Shown here: positions 1 to 11,422 of the stretch, piece by piece | Layout of the letters: every line of letters starts with the position of its first letter | How positions within the stretch are numbered: the first letter of the stretch is position 1 | NCBI GenBank assembly: GCA_002803225.1 | Contig: NXFV01000405.1 | Coordinates: 62,001 to 126,000, forward strand | Direction of reading: 5' to 3' | DNA: 64,000 bases | Source: Gamarada debralockiae | Lineage: Eukaryota; Ascomycota; Leotiomycetes; Helotiales; Hyphodiscaceae | Position numbers and translations under genes: made by a program | The notes under the pieces: generated by a model | Seen by the model: only the letters and a program-made list of their open reading frames with translations | Database searches by the model: none | What the model was told of the DNA's origin: nothing

Positions 1-2040
1 TTGCAGTTTATTTGGATAACTTCTTTATTAAACCTGGCCTCTTTCACATCCTATGACTCGAGTTCCTAGGACAACGACTCTCGCCCACTTACAGGCTCTT
101 CAGGGCTCACTCGCTAATTTTACAGCGTCTTATAAGGACTGAAATCCCCTTATTTCCCTACACTTATAACACAACGATGAAAGGTCGGAGAATTTTAAAA
201 ATTTGCGCAAAGAAGAATAAGCATCTGAAGAACTTAAATATTAAATTTTATATCAAAGCGTCTAATTCTTATGGTCGAAATTTAAGTTTGAGTCGTCCAG
301 GAGGGTGGGCCGTTGTCCCGGGATCTGGAGTAGTCCAAAACCTCGACCGTAGGTAGTCGGAGCGCGAGGTCCTTTCGTTTCAACTAATCGTCTATCGTCA
401 GTCTCGAGGGTCAGGCTTCTGCCTCCTGCTCAACTACAAAACTTCCCTCACCGTTTTCCTACCTCATCTTATAGTTCTTTCAAATTTCCTATTCCTGCAT
501 ATCCGCTGAACTACCCAGACCTGGAATTTTCCTCCATTTCCCGCTAAATAGACTTGACTGTACTAAGGCCCAGGGCCCTGCAGAGCTCCCAGTTATGCCA
601 GCCCTCCAGGCTAGCCAGGACTAGCCTACTCACTTGCCGAGAAAGCTAAAGCACTAAAGGCCCGATTCTACCTGTCACGGTTCTACATGACGTGGTTCTG
701 GCTGGTTGTTTGTTTGATTACATGGTCTGTTGTACACAGACAGCTGTATCTTCTTCTTCTGCTCTCCCTAGTTTAGAATTGTCGTAATTGAACCTTTCCT
801 ACATTGCCTTCCAGGCCTTGGAATTGGATTCGTGACACTACCCAGTAATAGAAGCCAACATAAACAACATTAAAGAAGCCTCCTTTAGAGAAAAATCCTT
901 CTAGGACAGTTTAGAAGTCCTGCAACAAGCTACAGCCGATGAATTCAGCCGTCTTCTAAAAGCCCGGAAGCCATATTGTATAGGAGTACAAGGACTCAGC
1001 ACTACGATCTGTCCCTTTCCGGAGACCTATTGATGGCGCTAAGGTCGAACTTGGAACCACGCTAATGCTGAGCCCTGGCTCAACAAATACGTCTCCTACA
1101 ATGGCCTGGAGGAATCGATGCCTGAGGATATAAGGATTTTCACGAGATCACGTGGTGCTTACAATTGTAAGAACCTCGCTTGGATCACATGAGGGCCAGC
1201 CGTCACATTAAAGTATTAGAAGAGGAGTGGGATTTTAAATATATTTCTTAAAGGTAAGAATAAAAAATCTAAAAGTACTATATAGTAAAAAGAAAGTATT
1301 TTTTACTTGAAAATTCAAAGATACATTATAAATATTAGAGGTAGTTAATCTCTACCGCGAGCTAGCCAATAAGCTAGTCCCAATCGATTCTTCGCAATCA
1401 AATCAAAATCGAGCCTACACCTGGACACAAATCCCCAAGCTCTTTCATTCCATATGCATTTATTCCAGCCTTCATATGTTTTCAGAGAACATCAGTTTCT
1501 TTAGCACCGAGCAACCCTCTTCTACAACCGCCGCCCCCCAAATCTTGAGGATATCGGCTTTGACGGCGTTACCCCCTACATTTCTTTTCCCAATCGCCAC
1601 TCGACTGTATCACAGTGATTGGGCACGACTCAAGTTTCAGCCTCACCATTCTCCAATTTGTCCATGCACCACGTCAAATTTCGGCATATTCCACAGCTGA
1701 ATGATAAATTAACGCCACCTGAAGCTTTATTGAGCCTCGCACAGCGCTTGAACTATGAATAGGAATAAACCGATTAAATTCACGCTAGGAACTCTGCCGC
1801 ACTTGGCGGAAGATAAATTGGCTCAGAGCGCACCTGGGAGCTTTTGCGCTACACAATCTTCTCTGAATCTCGTCGACTGTCTTGATTTACTGTTACATCT
1901 TCTAAGTTCTGGAAATCTATTCTTACTGGAGACCACGCTCTATTCAAAAGACGATAGCAATGAGGTTGTATACCAGGAGTGCTTGTTTGTTTCTCCTCAG
2001 CCTTACTGGCGCAGTAAAAATCTAATCTCCTGCTGTCGAA
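1..2040. other. AT-rich gene-free left edge
   Basis: No reading frame longer than about 106 codons occurs, and none looks protein-like. Stop codons are dense in all frames and poly-A/T runs are common around 1210-1340, as in old degraded repeats. A short stretch near 635-680 translates to AEKAKALKARFY, which faintly recalls the linker before the reverse transcriptase in Tad-type LINEs; that is too weak to call. I see no usable gene here. Confidence 0.4.
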
Positions 2041-2894
2041 ATGCACTTAACTCTAACCACCCTCCTTCCAGGTAGCACAGCCCTGCAGCGCGTCCAATGC
2101 CCGCCCAATTGACGCTGATCTCGCTTTCCTCTCCTACTGGGAAATCATTGTAGTATCATGGGCGGCCATTGCTGCTGTTGGCAAGAGAAGTTTCCATGAA
2201 GGTGCCCTCAGCAAGCGGGATCTTGTCTGTACCAGCTCGGAGGAATGCTTGAGTTTCAAGGGAGTTCCGTTCTGTGATAATCCAAGGTAGAAATTTTTCT
2301 TATTTGTTGTTCACTTCTTGGGGACAGTAAAGGATTTAACCGCTGATATCTGAGTTGTGAATAGCACACACGATTTCCACACCGCGGATGGTACGACGGG
2401 TAATTTTCTGACGGGCGAGTACACGCTTGCGGATGGAAGGCAGGGGAATTTGTACCATGGACCCTACCCGACAAATACAAACGCTGTCGCAGCTTCGACC
2501 CAGACCGGAAATGCGGTCGCGACGAGTAGTTCTGCTACTAGCGTTCAAATATCGACTAGAAACCCTGGAACTGCGACAGTCGCGACTTCCTCTTCAGGTG
2601 CGACAGCTGGATCTCAGCAAGGGATAGTATCTTCCCAAGTTGGTAAGTAATCTTCTCCTGGACCGTTATATGTTACAAATGCATGGAATAGTGGATTCTC
2701 ACTACAGCTTTTCCGTAGATACTGCAGCATCGACGACAGCCTCCATACCAGTGAGTGCAACAGTAACTGTGACATCGACGCAAGGCACCTCAACCGAGCT
2801 GAAGAGTGGAGGACCTTTTATGGAACCAAATAAGCTGTTCGTCACATGCCTTGGGGTGTACATGGCGATACTGAGCATACTATTCTGTCAATGA
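2041..2894 (+). CDS. small secreted, probably GPI-anchored protein (4 exons)
   Basis: Four exons, 2041-2071, 2154-2286, 2365-2642 and 2719-2894, join in frame (618 nt, 205 aa) with GT-AG borders. The N-terminus (MHLTLTTLLPVSWAAIAAVG) is a plausible signal peptide and is followed directly by a Lys-Arg pair, a possible Kex2-type site. Next is a short Cys-containing segment (VCTSSEECLSF...PFCDNPS), then a region rich in Gly, Asp and Thr (DGTTGN, YTLADGRQGNLYHGPYP), then about 85 residues rich in Ser/Thr/Ala. The C-terminus is a hydrophobic tail (VYMAILSILFC) after a small-residue stretch, as in GPI-anchor signals. It is therefore probably a cell-wall or plasma-membrane glycoprotein. I do not recognise a named family; only the topology is supported. 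Confidence 0.72.
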
Positions 2895-3400
2895 GCTCCC
2901 TCAGCGCTTGCTTAAAAGCTCAGTCTTTAACAAGTATATGCTGTATTTCATAGATGTGCTATTCTAAGAGTTCTCAAGGACACACTTAATCCATATTGAA
3001 GAAAACAACGAAACATGCGAATCTTGTCATAAGCTTTACCTCTTAACTTCGCGAATAAACTGAGTATAGAAGCTTAAGAGCTTCTGTAAGTATGGGGCCG
3101 ATGCTGGAGGGGCAAAAATTAAGAAAATCACGAAGTGGCTAGATAGGAAGCTCTAACGAGCCTATCGCAATAAGTCCGGGGGTTTTAGCGATCTTTTCAG
3201 GCCTGGTTTTGGCCTTACCCCAACTACGTGATCGATTTTAATTTAATGCTACAAAATAGCTATGAATTATTCTTATGTAGAATTAGAGGATAGAAGACAA
3301 AAGAAGCTAAATAAGACTGAAAATTGATCTTATAAATTTTTATAAAGAATTGTTGAAGTTATAAATTTCTTCAGGGCACCTTACCCCTAAAAACACAGAC
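2895..3400. other. intergenic, AT-rich
   Basis: No coding signal. The stretch 3220-3370 is strongly AT-rich, with several short direct repeats of an ATAAATTT-like motif. It lies between the secreted protein and a weak minus-strand frame. Confidence 0.4.
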
Positions 3401-3745
3401 CTATTGCGATAGGCACATTACACTGGAAATTTTCTCCTCAAATTGTCTCCGAAGTAAGTCGACTGTTTGAGCCTGTTGCATTCTAATCACGGCTTTAGAC
3501 ACTTCACCAGGGTATGCTCCACTCCTCAAGTCATAATTCGCATAGATCTGCAAACTCTCGGAAGTTCTTTTCTGCTGGCACCTGCAACAGCAACGCGTAC
3601 CCATCCAAGTAAGTCGTGTGCCAAAAGCACCCATTTTCGCCCTCGTGACCTCTAGTCTCCTCTTCGCACTACTTAGTGCTGGGGTTGCACTGTTCTCCCC
3701 AAAGAATAGATAATAGTACGCTAGATTAACAGCAGGACCTTTCAT
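3401..3745 (-). CDS. weak hypothetical ORF (114 aa)
   Basis: The frame is open from 3793, but the first ATG is at 3745. The last 40 residues (SKAVIRMQQAQTVDLLRRQ and onward) would form an amphipathic helix, which is the only protein-like feature; a CCCRC cluster lies in the middle. The 5' half has no recognisable content and an upstream exon may be missing. It could equally be a chance frame. No function is proposed. Confidence 0.2.
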   Translation of the reverse strand: MKGPAVNLAYYYLFFGENSATPALSSAKRRLEVTRAKMGAFGTRLTWMGTRCCCRCQQKRTSESLQIYANYDLRSGAYPGEVSKAVIRMQQAQTVDLLRRQFEEKISSVMCLSQ

Positions 3746-4209
3746 GCCATGATGCACTTGTTCCGTAAGGCCACTTGGTCTTATTCGGTACAAGTCGAAG
3801 ATTCAATCACAATTACGACAAAACTCAGTTCTTTCTGTCAACGATTCACATTATTTAATTGAAACCTTCGACGCGCTTGACTTTTCAGCTTCCATGTCTT
3901 TGCTTATATTCCGGCACACAAAGCCGACCTCTTGCGAGGCTTGCCTAATCCCCCAATCATCTACGCCGATCCCTGTACCCTAATGCCTAACTAGAACGCC
4001 ATTTCCCTAGCCTGCCTCTACATCTCATGCATATATAACAAGACTCTTCTCATCTAATTTAAATCTCGTGAAAAGGATAATACACTTAAGGACGAAGAAA
4101 ACCGAAAACCATATAGGATCATAAAAGCCATGAACATCTAAACAAAACCCGAAATCTCATGAGTTCATCTTCATCCCCTTGTCCTTCGAGCTCTCACTCT
4201 ATGGATTAG
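3746..4209. other. intergenic
   Basis: No coding signal. It forms the 3' flank of the decayed regulator to its right. Confidence 0.4.
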
Positions 4210-6529
4210 CTAAGATGTGAGGTGGCTGCACCACTTAACGCTGGCCCTCAGTGAATCCTCCGCGCCAAAGAGAAAGTTATCAAAATCGAAGCCCAAATCC
4301 TGGAAAATATCGTCGAGGAAGAAGCCAGAGGTACCCTCCTCAAGCGGTACATCCCCACTGACATCTGGATTGGGATATCGCGTCTCCAGAATCCTCGCCG
4401 AGAGTGTTTCAAATGTCCGGATGCACTGTTGCACATATGTACTCAAGTGCTCATGCGCACGGAGGGCCGACATGACATTGTGCCAAGATTGCGACACCGA
4501 CTCAGTGAACAGGTCCGATCCGAACATGGCCGCCAGAAAGTTGGTCCCCGCGATGTGTAAATAGTAGATTCGGTACCACCATGGCAGGAGACCCATTGAC
4601 TCATCTGGCTCAAGTGTCTCAATAATCAACGATGTGACCTTTTGCGCTGCCTCGATGCACATTCCAACACATTCTCTGAGAAGCCGATCGCTTAGGCTGG
4701 GAGGGTTGGATGTTGCCTGAACTGTTGCCGTGTGTGATTTCATCACGTAGAAGCGAGCGAACATGGGCCTGTATAGAAAGATTCGAGAGTGAAGAAGACT
4801 AGTACATCGGCATCAGCAAGACCAAGGATCAAGGCAATAAGAAAGGGCAGGGTCCAGTCTGTTTTCTCTACTTCCCTGACTAAACCTTGGGAATGAAGAC
4901 GAATAGTGGAATCGGGCTTGCCTACCGAAGATGAAGCAAATATCGTTCTGCTCGAGATGTCCTGTCGACAACCTTTTGAAGGTTTTGCAACTTTCAGTCG
5001 CTGGGAAGACCATTCTCCCATTTGTTAAGGCAGGCGTCTAGCTGCACCGCCACGGCGTGGTATTCGTCTTGTTGATACATACGTGGCAGTCCCAACCTGG
5101 CAGCGAGACTATTTCGAGTCTGTGTCTGTGCTAACTGAATTTGATTGCCAATTTCATGAAGCTCCAATCCCTGTGTAAGAGGCTCAGCATGCCTACTGCC
5201 CTGTTGGTAGCTGCTGTTTGAGGACATGGAATCGGTCCTGTTCGGAAAGGAGATCAGGACGGCGACGATGTCCTGCCGAGTGACCAGGAAACGCACCTAA
5301 GCCCGAGTCAGCATAACTGCAAGGCAACACTTGCTTCGTTCCTGTCTACCATGGAGCTTACCGGTCTAGGGCAACACAGCTAGCCCAAATCCGTTGTTTC
5401 AATTGCCTGTCGTTGCAAGACTCCTTGGCTGAAGACGCCTCGGGGAGGTGATAACACATACTCTGGGCGATTCGCATCGCCAAACCCGCCGTCATCCATG
5501 TCTTCTGTTGGTTGTTGGTGCAGTGGAGGTATCGGTTCATAAGCATCAAGCACTGTACCAGCTCGAGTGATCCAGGCTTCCAAAGAATTGTCTCGGGGCG
5601 GAGAAGTGCCCACGTGCGCTGAAAATAGCGATTCCCCTCTTCATCCCGTTTCTGCAGAGGAGTGGATTCTTGTCTCTGTACTGCCAGGGCAAAGACAACA
5701 TTGAGTACGCTGAGCCAGATGTCACGGTCCGTGTGGAGCAATGCACCAGATCTAGAGTATGACGCCTCATAGTCGCGGAAAAAGCGTTCTCGATCTAAGA
5801 TGGGCTCCACAGGATCGATGTGTTGCCAGTATACACTGACAAGTCTATCAGCATATGCGCGAGGAGACAATTCAGCGGCAAAGTCAAGAATAATGTATGG
5901 AGAATGCAGGTCTATCTCTCCAAACAAGGGCGCATCCACGAACGGGACAAGGTTTGAAGTGGCGGCCGCAGCACGCCCTGCTTTCACGACTATTGCGGCT
6001 GCGACTTCGCCAGCAAACCGCCCATGAGCGGTGTAGTACGCACGGTTCTGATCCGGATCCGGATCTTGGTCTTCATCCAAGTGCTCCGATCTGGAGGATG
6101 GCCCAATCGTCGATGGTGCCTCGAGCGAGTGAGCTCGCAAAACTGGAGGCGGGGCCGGGACAGGAACATGACTGCGGATTGGTGGTGCGTGTCCGACCGG
6201 GGACTTGCGCTTGGTTTGTTGCCCGACGGTGATAGAATCCCGGCTATACGTACATGTCTTTCCTCTTCCTTGGCATCTGGCACATGCTGCAGATATGACA
6301 TGTATCAGTCTGATGCAAGTGAGAAGGGCATTGGGAATGGGAGGACAAGAATACCCGGGCGACCGCCGTCGCATTTCACCTTCCTCAACCGACAAGCTTG
6401 ACAAGCGTTTGAGATTCTCAATCGCTGCCTGCGTAATGGCTTCGACGGTCCGTCTTGACGTTCCTCATGTTGAAGAGTCGTAGTCATAGTACCACCTCCA
6501 CTAAGTTGTCCGCGAGGTTCCACTATCAT
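4210..6529 (-). pseudogene. decayed Zn(II)2Cys6 / fungal_trans transcription factor
   Basis: The first exon (6529-6355) encodes ACQACRLRKVKCDGGRP. After an intron, exon 2 (from 6286) supplies ACARCQGRGKTC, completing a C-x2-C-x6-C...C-x2-C-x6-C binuclear cluster. Exon 2 continues into a fungal-specific regulatory domain (PF04082-like) ending IWASCVALDR, with a GTAAGC donor at 5361. The best continuation (CVSWSLGRTSS) then needs a frame change at about 5240-5275 to reach the clearly homologous LELHEIGNQIQLAQTQTRNS. Only a 47-53 nt intron with a poor GTCCTG or GTCGCC donor would avoid this. The frame then meets TGA at 4994-4996, where LPSD-stop-KLQNL calls for Trp (TGG). Coding sense continues as RTSRAERYLLHLR and, past another intron, as HSRIFLYRPMFARFY to 4210. 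Two lesions make a pseudogene likely. It is divergent from the MFS gene at 7006. Confidence 0.75.
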
Positions 6530-7005
6530 AAGCTGAGATGAAGATTTGGAGAGATTGAAGGGTGATCGGGAGTTTGGGGAATTTGCGGCGTGAATCGGTC
6601 AAGGAGACAACAAATGCAGTGGAATCGAAATGGTCCGGATGGCACGACTGGGAGGCGAAGCTCGTTGTGAGCCAATCATGTTGTGCTCCGCCAGATCTGG
6701 ATCCCATTGCGGGAAAGCATACAATTGGTTGACGATGATGGATTAGTGGGGTCTATTAGCTGAGATGACAAATGCAAGAACCCACCCGCCTGGTAGCCAG
6801 TGAATCCACATCCGCACATCTACGACTTCGGGCTCGGTAGCCAATGAAATGCAATTCCGTCCTCTGATAGCCGCTTCCGAGACGCGTTCTTCCGAAGTGG
6901 CATCAACATTAAATTCCTTAAGGCCATGGCAATTTACGAACGAACTGGACATGCAACCTTTCTTGTTTCTTGTCCTAAACAAATCTGCTCCAAGTCGTCA
7001 GAAGT
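6530..7005. promoter_or_regulatory. shared divergent intergenic region
   Basis: This 476-bp gap separates the divergent starts of the Zn2Cys6 regulator (6529, minus) and the MFS transporter (7006, plus). A pathway regulator facing a transporter is a common arrangement for cluster-specific control. I see no operator that I can name with confidence. Confidence 0.4.
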
Positions 7006-8645
7006 ATGTCTCGACAAGCCGAATCCAAGACAGCAGCCGATCCTGGTGAGGTCGAGAAAACTCATATTTATGATGGCCAAGGTACCGAGGAAGACCCTTT
7101 CGTGGTTGAGTTCCGAAAGGACGATCCTGGCAATCCCATGAACTGGTCTCAATTCAGGAAATGGTTCATCACGACCATCGTGACCTTGTCTGTCTTCGCC
7201 GTCACGTTTACGTCTTCGGCATACTCTGAATCCTCCAACGAGGTCATTCGAGACTTCAACATTAGCACCGAGGTCTTCATAATTGGCGTTTCCCTCTTCG
7301 TGCTCGGGTTCGCAATTGGCCCAGCGGTATGGGGTCCCTTGGTAAGCACATGCCCACCCTTGTTTGGACTACCCTTCAGATACACAAGTTAACAACCCGT
7401 GTTTTTTTTTAGTAAGTCTCCCTTATCTACCATACGCAGGTATCGTTCCAGTGCTAACCGCTAGTGATGTCCCAAAGATCCGAACTTTACGGAAGACAAA
7501 TTCTCTGGATCACATCCCATGTCGTAATGGTGGCCTTCATCGGAGGTTCCGCCGGAAGCCAAAACATTACCACGCTCCTCGTATTGCGATTCTTCGGCGG
7601 CACCTTTGGTGGGTCGCCGCTGGTCAACTCGGGTGGCGCTATCGCGGATCTCTTCCCCCCGGCTCAGAGAGGCCTCGCCATGACACTTTACTGTGTCGCG
7701 CCCTTTCTTGGTCCCATCCTTGGCCCTGTCGTTGGCGGGTTCGTCTCCGAAAACGTTGGATGGAGATGGGTCCAGGGGGTGTGCTGTATCTTTATAGGGG
7801 TGATAGGTATTCTCGGCGTCATCTTCGTCCCTGAGACATACGGGCCGGTGCTGCTGATCAGGAGGGCGAGCCACCTGTCCAAAACCGATTGCAAGGTTTA
7901 CATCAGTGTTCTTGAAACAAACCAGGGCAAAAAGAAGCCGTCTGAAGTCTTTAAGAGAGCTCTGGTACGGCCTTGGGTTTTGCTCCTTCGGGAACCTATC
8001 GTGTTAGTGGCCTCACTCTATATGGCCATTATTTACGGCACTGTCTATATATTTATGGGTGCCATGCCTATCGTCTATAACGAAGACCGTGGATGGAACG
8101 AGGGCATCGGGGGGCTTGCGTTTATGGGTATTGCTGTTGGTATTATCGTGGGATTGGTCTATGCTATCTACGACAACAACGGGCGTTTTATGAAGCTGTT
8201 TCTGTCCAAAACAGCAACTGCGGAATCTCGCTTACCACCGGCCGTCGTTGGTGCTATTGCCTTACCGGTAGGCATGTTCGCCTTTGCATGGACCAACTAC
8301 CCCAGCATTCATTGGTCTGTCAGCATTATCCTCTCGGCACCCTTTGGATTTGGCTGTGTCCTCGTCATCTTGCCGATAGTTAACTACCTTATCGATTCCT
8401 ACACCATCTACGCTGCCTCCGTTCTTGCAGCTGCCGCCATCTTCCGCTCGATCGTCGGTGCCGTGTTTCCCTTGTTCACCACCCAGATGTATAACAATCT
8501 CGGGATCCACTGGGCGACCTCCGTACCGGCCTTTCTGGCATTAGCTTGCATGCCTTTCCCGTTTGTCATGTATCGCTACGGTGGAGCGCTGAGGATGAAG
8601 TGCAAGTATGCTTTCGAGGCTGCTGAAATGATGAGACGGATGTAG
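7006..8645 (+). CDS. MFS transporter, DHA1-like; intron does not splice in frame
   Basis: This is a plasma-membrane drug:H+ antiporter-like permease. Exon 1 (7006-7341) carries a soluble N-terminus, the NPMNWSQFRKW signature typical of fungal polyamine/multidrug DHA1 carriers, and the first two membrane segments, ending AIGPAVWGPL. Exon 2, about 7479-8645, begins SELYGRQ, which completes the MFS loop 2-3 motif (WGPLSELYGRQ), and has about ten more hydrophobic helices (for example VAPFLGPILGPVVGGF). Total is about 500 aa, normal for the family. The strong donor GTAAGC at 7342 is phase 0, but the only nearby acceptor (AG at 7476-7477) leaves one surplus base before the SELYGR frame. A weak GTCCCT donor with an AG at 7462-7463 would restore frame but lose the conserved motif. 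The gene may be slightly broken. Confidence 0.82.
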
Positions 8646-10678
8646 ATGCAACAAGCCCCCGTCCTAGCCAAGAAGGAGGAAGATTCCCTTTTAGAGTGGG
8701 AAAGAGGGCATGGTGCTGGGCTTGAAGTATTCATGTAAGCTGTGTGCCTGTGCCTGGCTCAGGAGTTCGACATGGGGGGAGGCAGGGCCTTATGGACGGG
8801 CAGGGACAGGGACCGTCCGTTGCACGTACGTGGGCAAGGGAAACAGGTCTGATGCACTACGGGATACACTACCCAGGGGGGGACCATATTTTCTATATTT
8901 TACCTACCACTTGCACTTCAACCACGATTTGGTTTTGTACAATAACACTTCTTGAGAAATCGCACAAGAAATAATAATGCTTATGGTCATAATGACCTTT
9001 CTTCAAGCAAATCTGTCAGTGGTGCAGCGCGCCGTGCATGGACCGCAAAAGGCGACCCAGCAGCCCAAGTAGGAGAGTCGAGGACCTTGCTTACAGAACA
9101 AGTGAGTCTTGCCGATTAACATTAGGCAATTATTCTTTCCTATTCCCCAAATCTCAGGTTCTCTTCACCCCAAGAACTTCTTCTGAGTACGCCCAGCGAA
9201 GCATACAACTGCTCAATATCAGCTACCTTCTCATTTGCTCGATTGTGCTGTTATGAGTGCCCCGATGCTGTGGTGCATGTGATGCTAGTCTGAAAATAGC
9301 TTCAAAAACTTCAATTCTCTGTAATCTCTCCGTTTCTCTACAAGTTTCAGATCTTCTATATATAGTACATCAAAAGCCGATTCGCAGTTGGTCCACCAAC
9401 CTCATGGGACGAAAAAGAGAGGGTTCAGCTGTCCGCGAACTAGGATGGGGCCACCCAGCGGTTATTTTGCAGTGGGGAAGATATGCGGATGGGAATGTGT
9501 GGATCGTTGTCGTCAACGTAAGTAGTCCCGATAGACATACTGACTTAGGTAGATTACCTCTTTCGGTGAGACTCCCCTAGGCTCTTGCATGCACTACCGT
9601 AGACTATACTTGAATGGCACCAACGAGAAGTGCATTAAGTTCGCCAACCTCTTGCCATTGTTTTGCGGCGGAAGGGCCCGTGCCTACATGAGCGAGGTGG
9701 AATTCTTGCATACTACTGGTGGGAGAATGAGGTGCCAATGCTATGTTGCATTCGCCTTCTACTGTAATTGGAATGCCAACGAGAACAAGATATATAGTGC
9801 AAATTGATGTGCCATTCATCGAATAAGGGATGGCCAGTTATTAACTACTGGCTTCGCCAACCCCACGCCATTCACCGCCACCATATTCGCCGCTGTGCAT
9901 GATTCTGTTGCTATTGGCCTGGAAGGCCGCTAAGAGAACGAATGCGGCGATGGTTTTATATAAAGGTTTTTCTCCTGTGCAAAGTCATCAGACTGTACTT
10001 GTTGAGCATGAGGCATAGAATGGGCAAGAATTGGCTCCGTTCTGTGATGACAATTAGCAGCGGTACCTTTGGGGTACAACCGGGGAGGGGTATACAGCCA
10101 CAAGGAAAGTGGACCCCGCTAAAATAATTAACTGAAAAACTCGCGACACCCAATTCGCCTTCTACTGTTGAGATACTAAGGTAAATATCGATTAAGAGCT
10201 AGCAGGGGTTTGATGATTCCTGAAAACATGAAACCCTTTCTAGCCTTGTGAAATAAACAAGAAATAAGCAGAAATCGCACATCGTGAGGACAAGCGGCAC
10301 TATAAGGGGAGCTTAGCCTATTTTTAGAATTGAAGGAGTCCAAATCTGGCTCCCCACCACTTGGATTCAAAGGGACCGATTCAGGCCCTCTATGCGCAAT
10401 CAAACCCTTCCTTTGGCTAAGATTTTGGATTGAGGATTCAAATGCGGCTCCCCACCATTTTGGTTTGGAGGGAATCGATTCAAGCCCCTCACTGTGCAAC
10501 CATGGGCTCAAAATCGGCTCCTGCCCCTGTTGGCCACCGTACGAAAGTCCTCAAAGACAACAATTAGAACAGAGGGACTTTGACAAAATACGGCCTAGAA
10601 CAGACGACTCTCAAATGCTTCAAGCTTAATGCTCTTCGAGCATTACAACTGACCTGTGCAGATCGCCTTTTAGTATCA
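8646..10678. other. gene-poor spacer with degenerate repeats
   Basis: Open frames of 60-110 codons occur on both strands but none has recognisable protein character. The 15-16 bp string ATTCGCCTTCTACTGT occurs twice, near 9749 and near 10158. A diverged tandem repeat sits at 10331-10508. I see no gene. Confidence 0.4.
10331..10508. repeat. two diverged tandem units, about 78 bp each
   Basis: Unit 1 (about 10331-10408) and unit 2 (about 10432-10508) share GGCTCCCCACCA, then a CGATTCA core, a GCCC...TC stretch and a GCAA-CA end, with a period of about 101 bp. A third partial copy (TCGGCTCCTGCCCC) follows at about 10512. The two overlapping frames through this region, on opposite strands, are simply the repeat read through. 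Confidence 0.55.
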
Positions 10679-11034
10679 ATGGACACTACATACGTCAAAC
10701 GAAACGACGAGGGGAATAGAAGGAAAAGAAAGAACGAGGGATTAAACAGGAGAAAGGATACCTTGATTAAGAAAGCCTATGAATTAGGAGAATTCGACGG
10801 TATTGACGTGGCCCTGATTATTTGCAAGCATGGTCGATACACTACGTACAGATCTAGTAACCGTACGTCGTGGCCGCCATCTATGGCAAAGATTGTGAGT
10901 AGTCGCTCGATTGATACGTACGACTGGTGCTGATACTGATCTAGAAAACTGCCTATCCTCTCCCGAAGAATATATTGCCACAAGACATGGAAAGGCGCAG
11001 CTCTAAGAATAACAGGGAAATAGAATTGCCTTAG
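10679..11034 (+). CDS. mini MADS-box-like protein (101 aa)
   Basis: Exon 1 (10679-10894) and exon 2 (10945-11034) join across a 50-nt intron (GTGAGT...CTAG) to give exactly 102 codons. The protein is almost only an SRF/MADS-type DNA-binding fold. RRKDTLIKKAYELGEFDGID matches the basic recognition helix of MADS domains (canonical pattern: KRK-GL-KKAYELS-LCD), and VALIICKHGRYTTYRS matches the first beta strands. A fungal-type tail follows (SWPPSMAKI, then YPLPKNILPQDMERR). There is no activation or dimer-extension region. It could be a small regulator or a domesticated or relict fragment from a mobile element, since repeats lie on both sides. Family recognition is from memory of MADS sequences. 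Confidence 0.7.
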
Positions 11035-11200
11035 AAGGATGAGTGAGATAGAAGAGTCATATAAGAAGGATATTTTTGTAACTAGAAGCTTTAGTAGTGT
11101 TACTGTAGTAATAAGTAATTTGCTTAGTTTACAAGCGTTTACTCAACGTTTTACAGTACTTACTCTAGAATGGGGGTAGTTTCGTCCGGGAGAAAGGGAG

Positions 11201-11422
11201 TGTTGCCGTGCAGCAGTTTTGTGCCGGGCCACAGAAACCAGCCTGGGCCACTAAGCAGCCTGAGCCACAAACAGCCTGGGCCACAACCAGCTTAGGCCAC
11301 AACCGCCAGCCTGAGCCTATGATCATCACAGCAAGGCCCTGTCTTGCTATAATTCAATGAAATTTATCTAGCTATCACTTCAAAGATAAACAATCTATAT
11401 TTCAATTTGCTTGAACCCAACA
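11201..11422. mobile_element. possible solo LTR with internal minisatellite
   Basis: The segment starts TGTTG and ends CCAACA, giving short inverted termini of LTR type over 222 bp. I see no matching target-site duplication (GGGAG on the left, CGTGC on the right), so the ends are uncertain. Inside, at 11227-11317, lie about five tandem 17-19 bp units of the form CAGCCTGGGCCACAA, each slightly different. The 3' third is AT-rich and could hold LTR R/U5-like sequence. Confidence 0.35.

Noticed and set aside
10176..10629. Frames of 111 and 99 codons on opposite strands
   Set aside because: They are the two strands of a diverged tandem repeat; codon character and hydrophobic pattern are repeat-driven and no ATG context or domain supports a gene.
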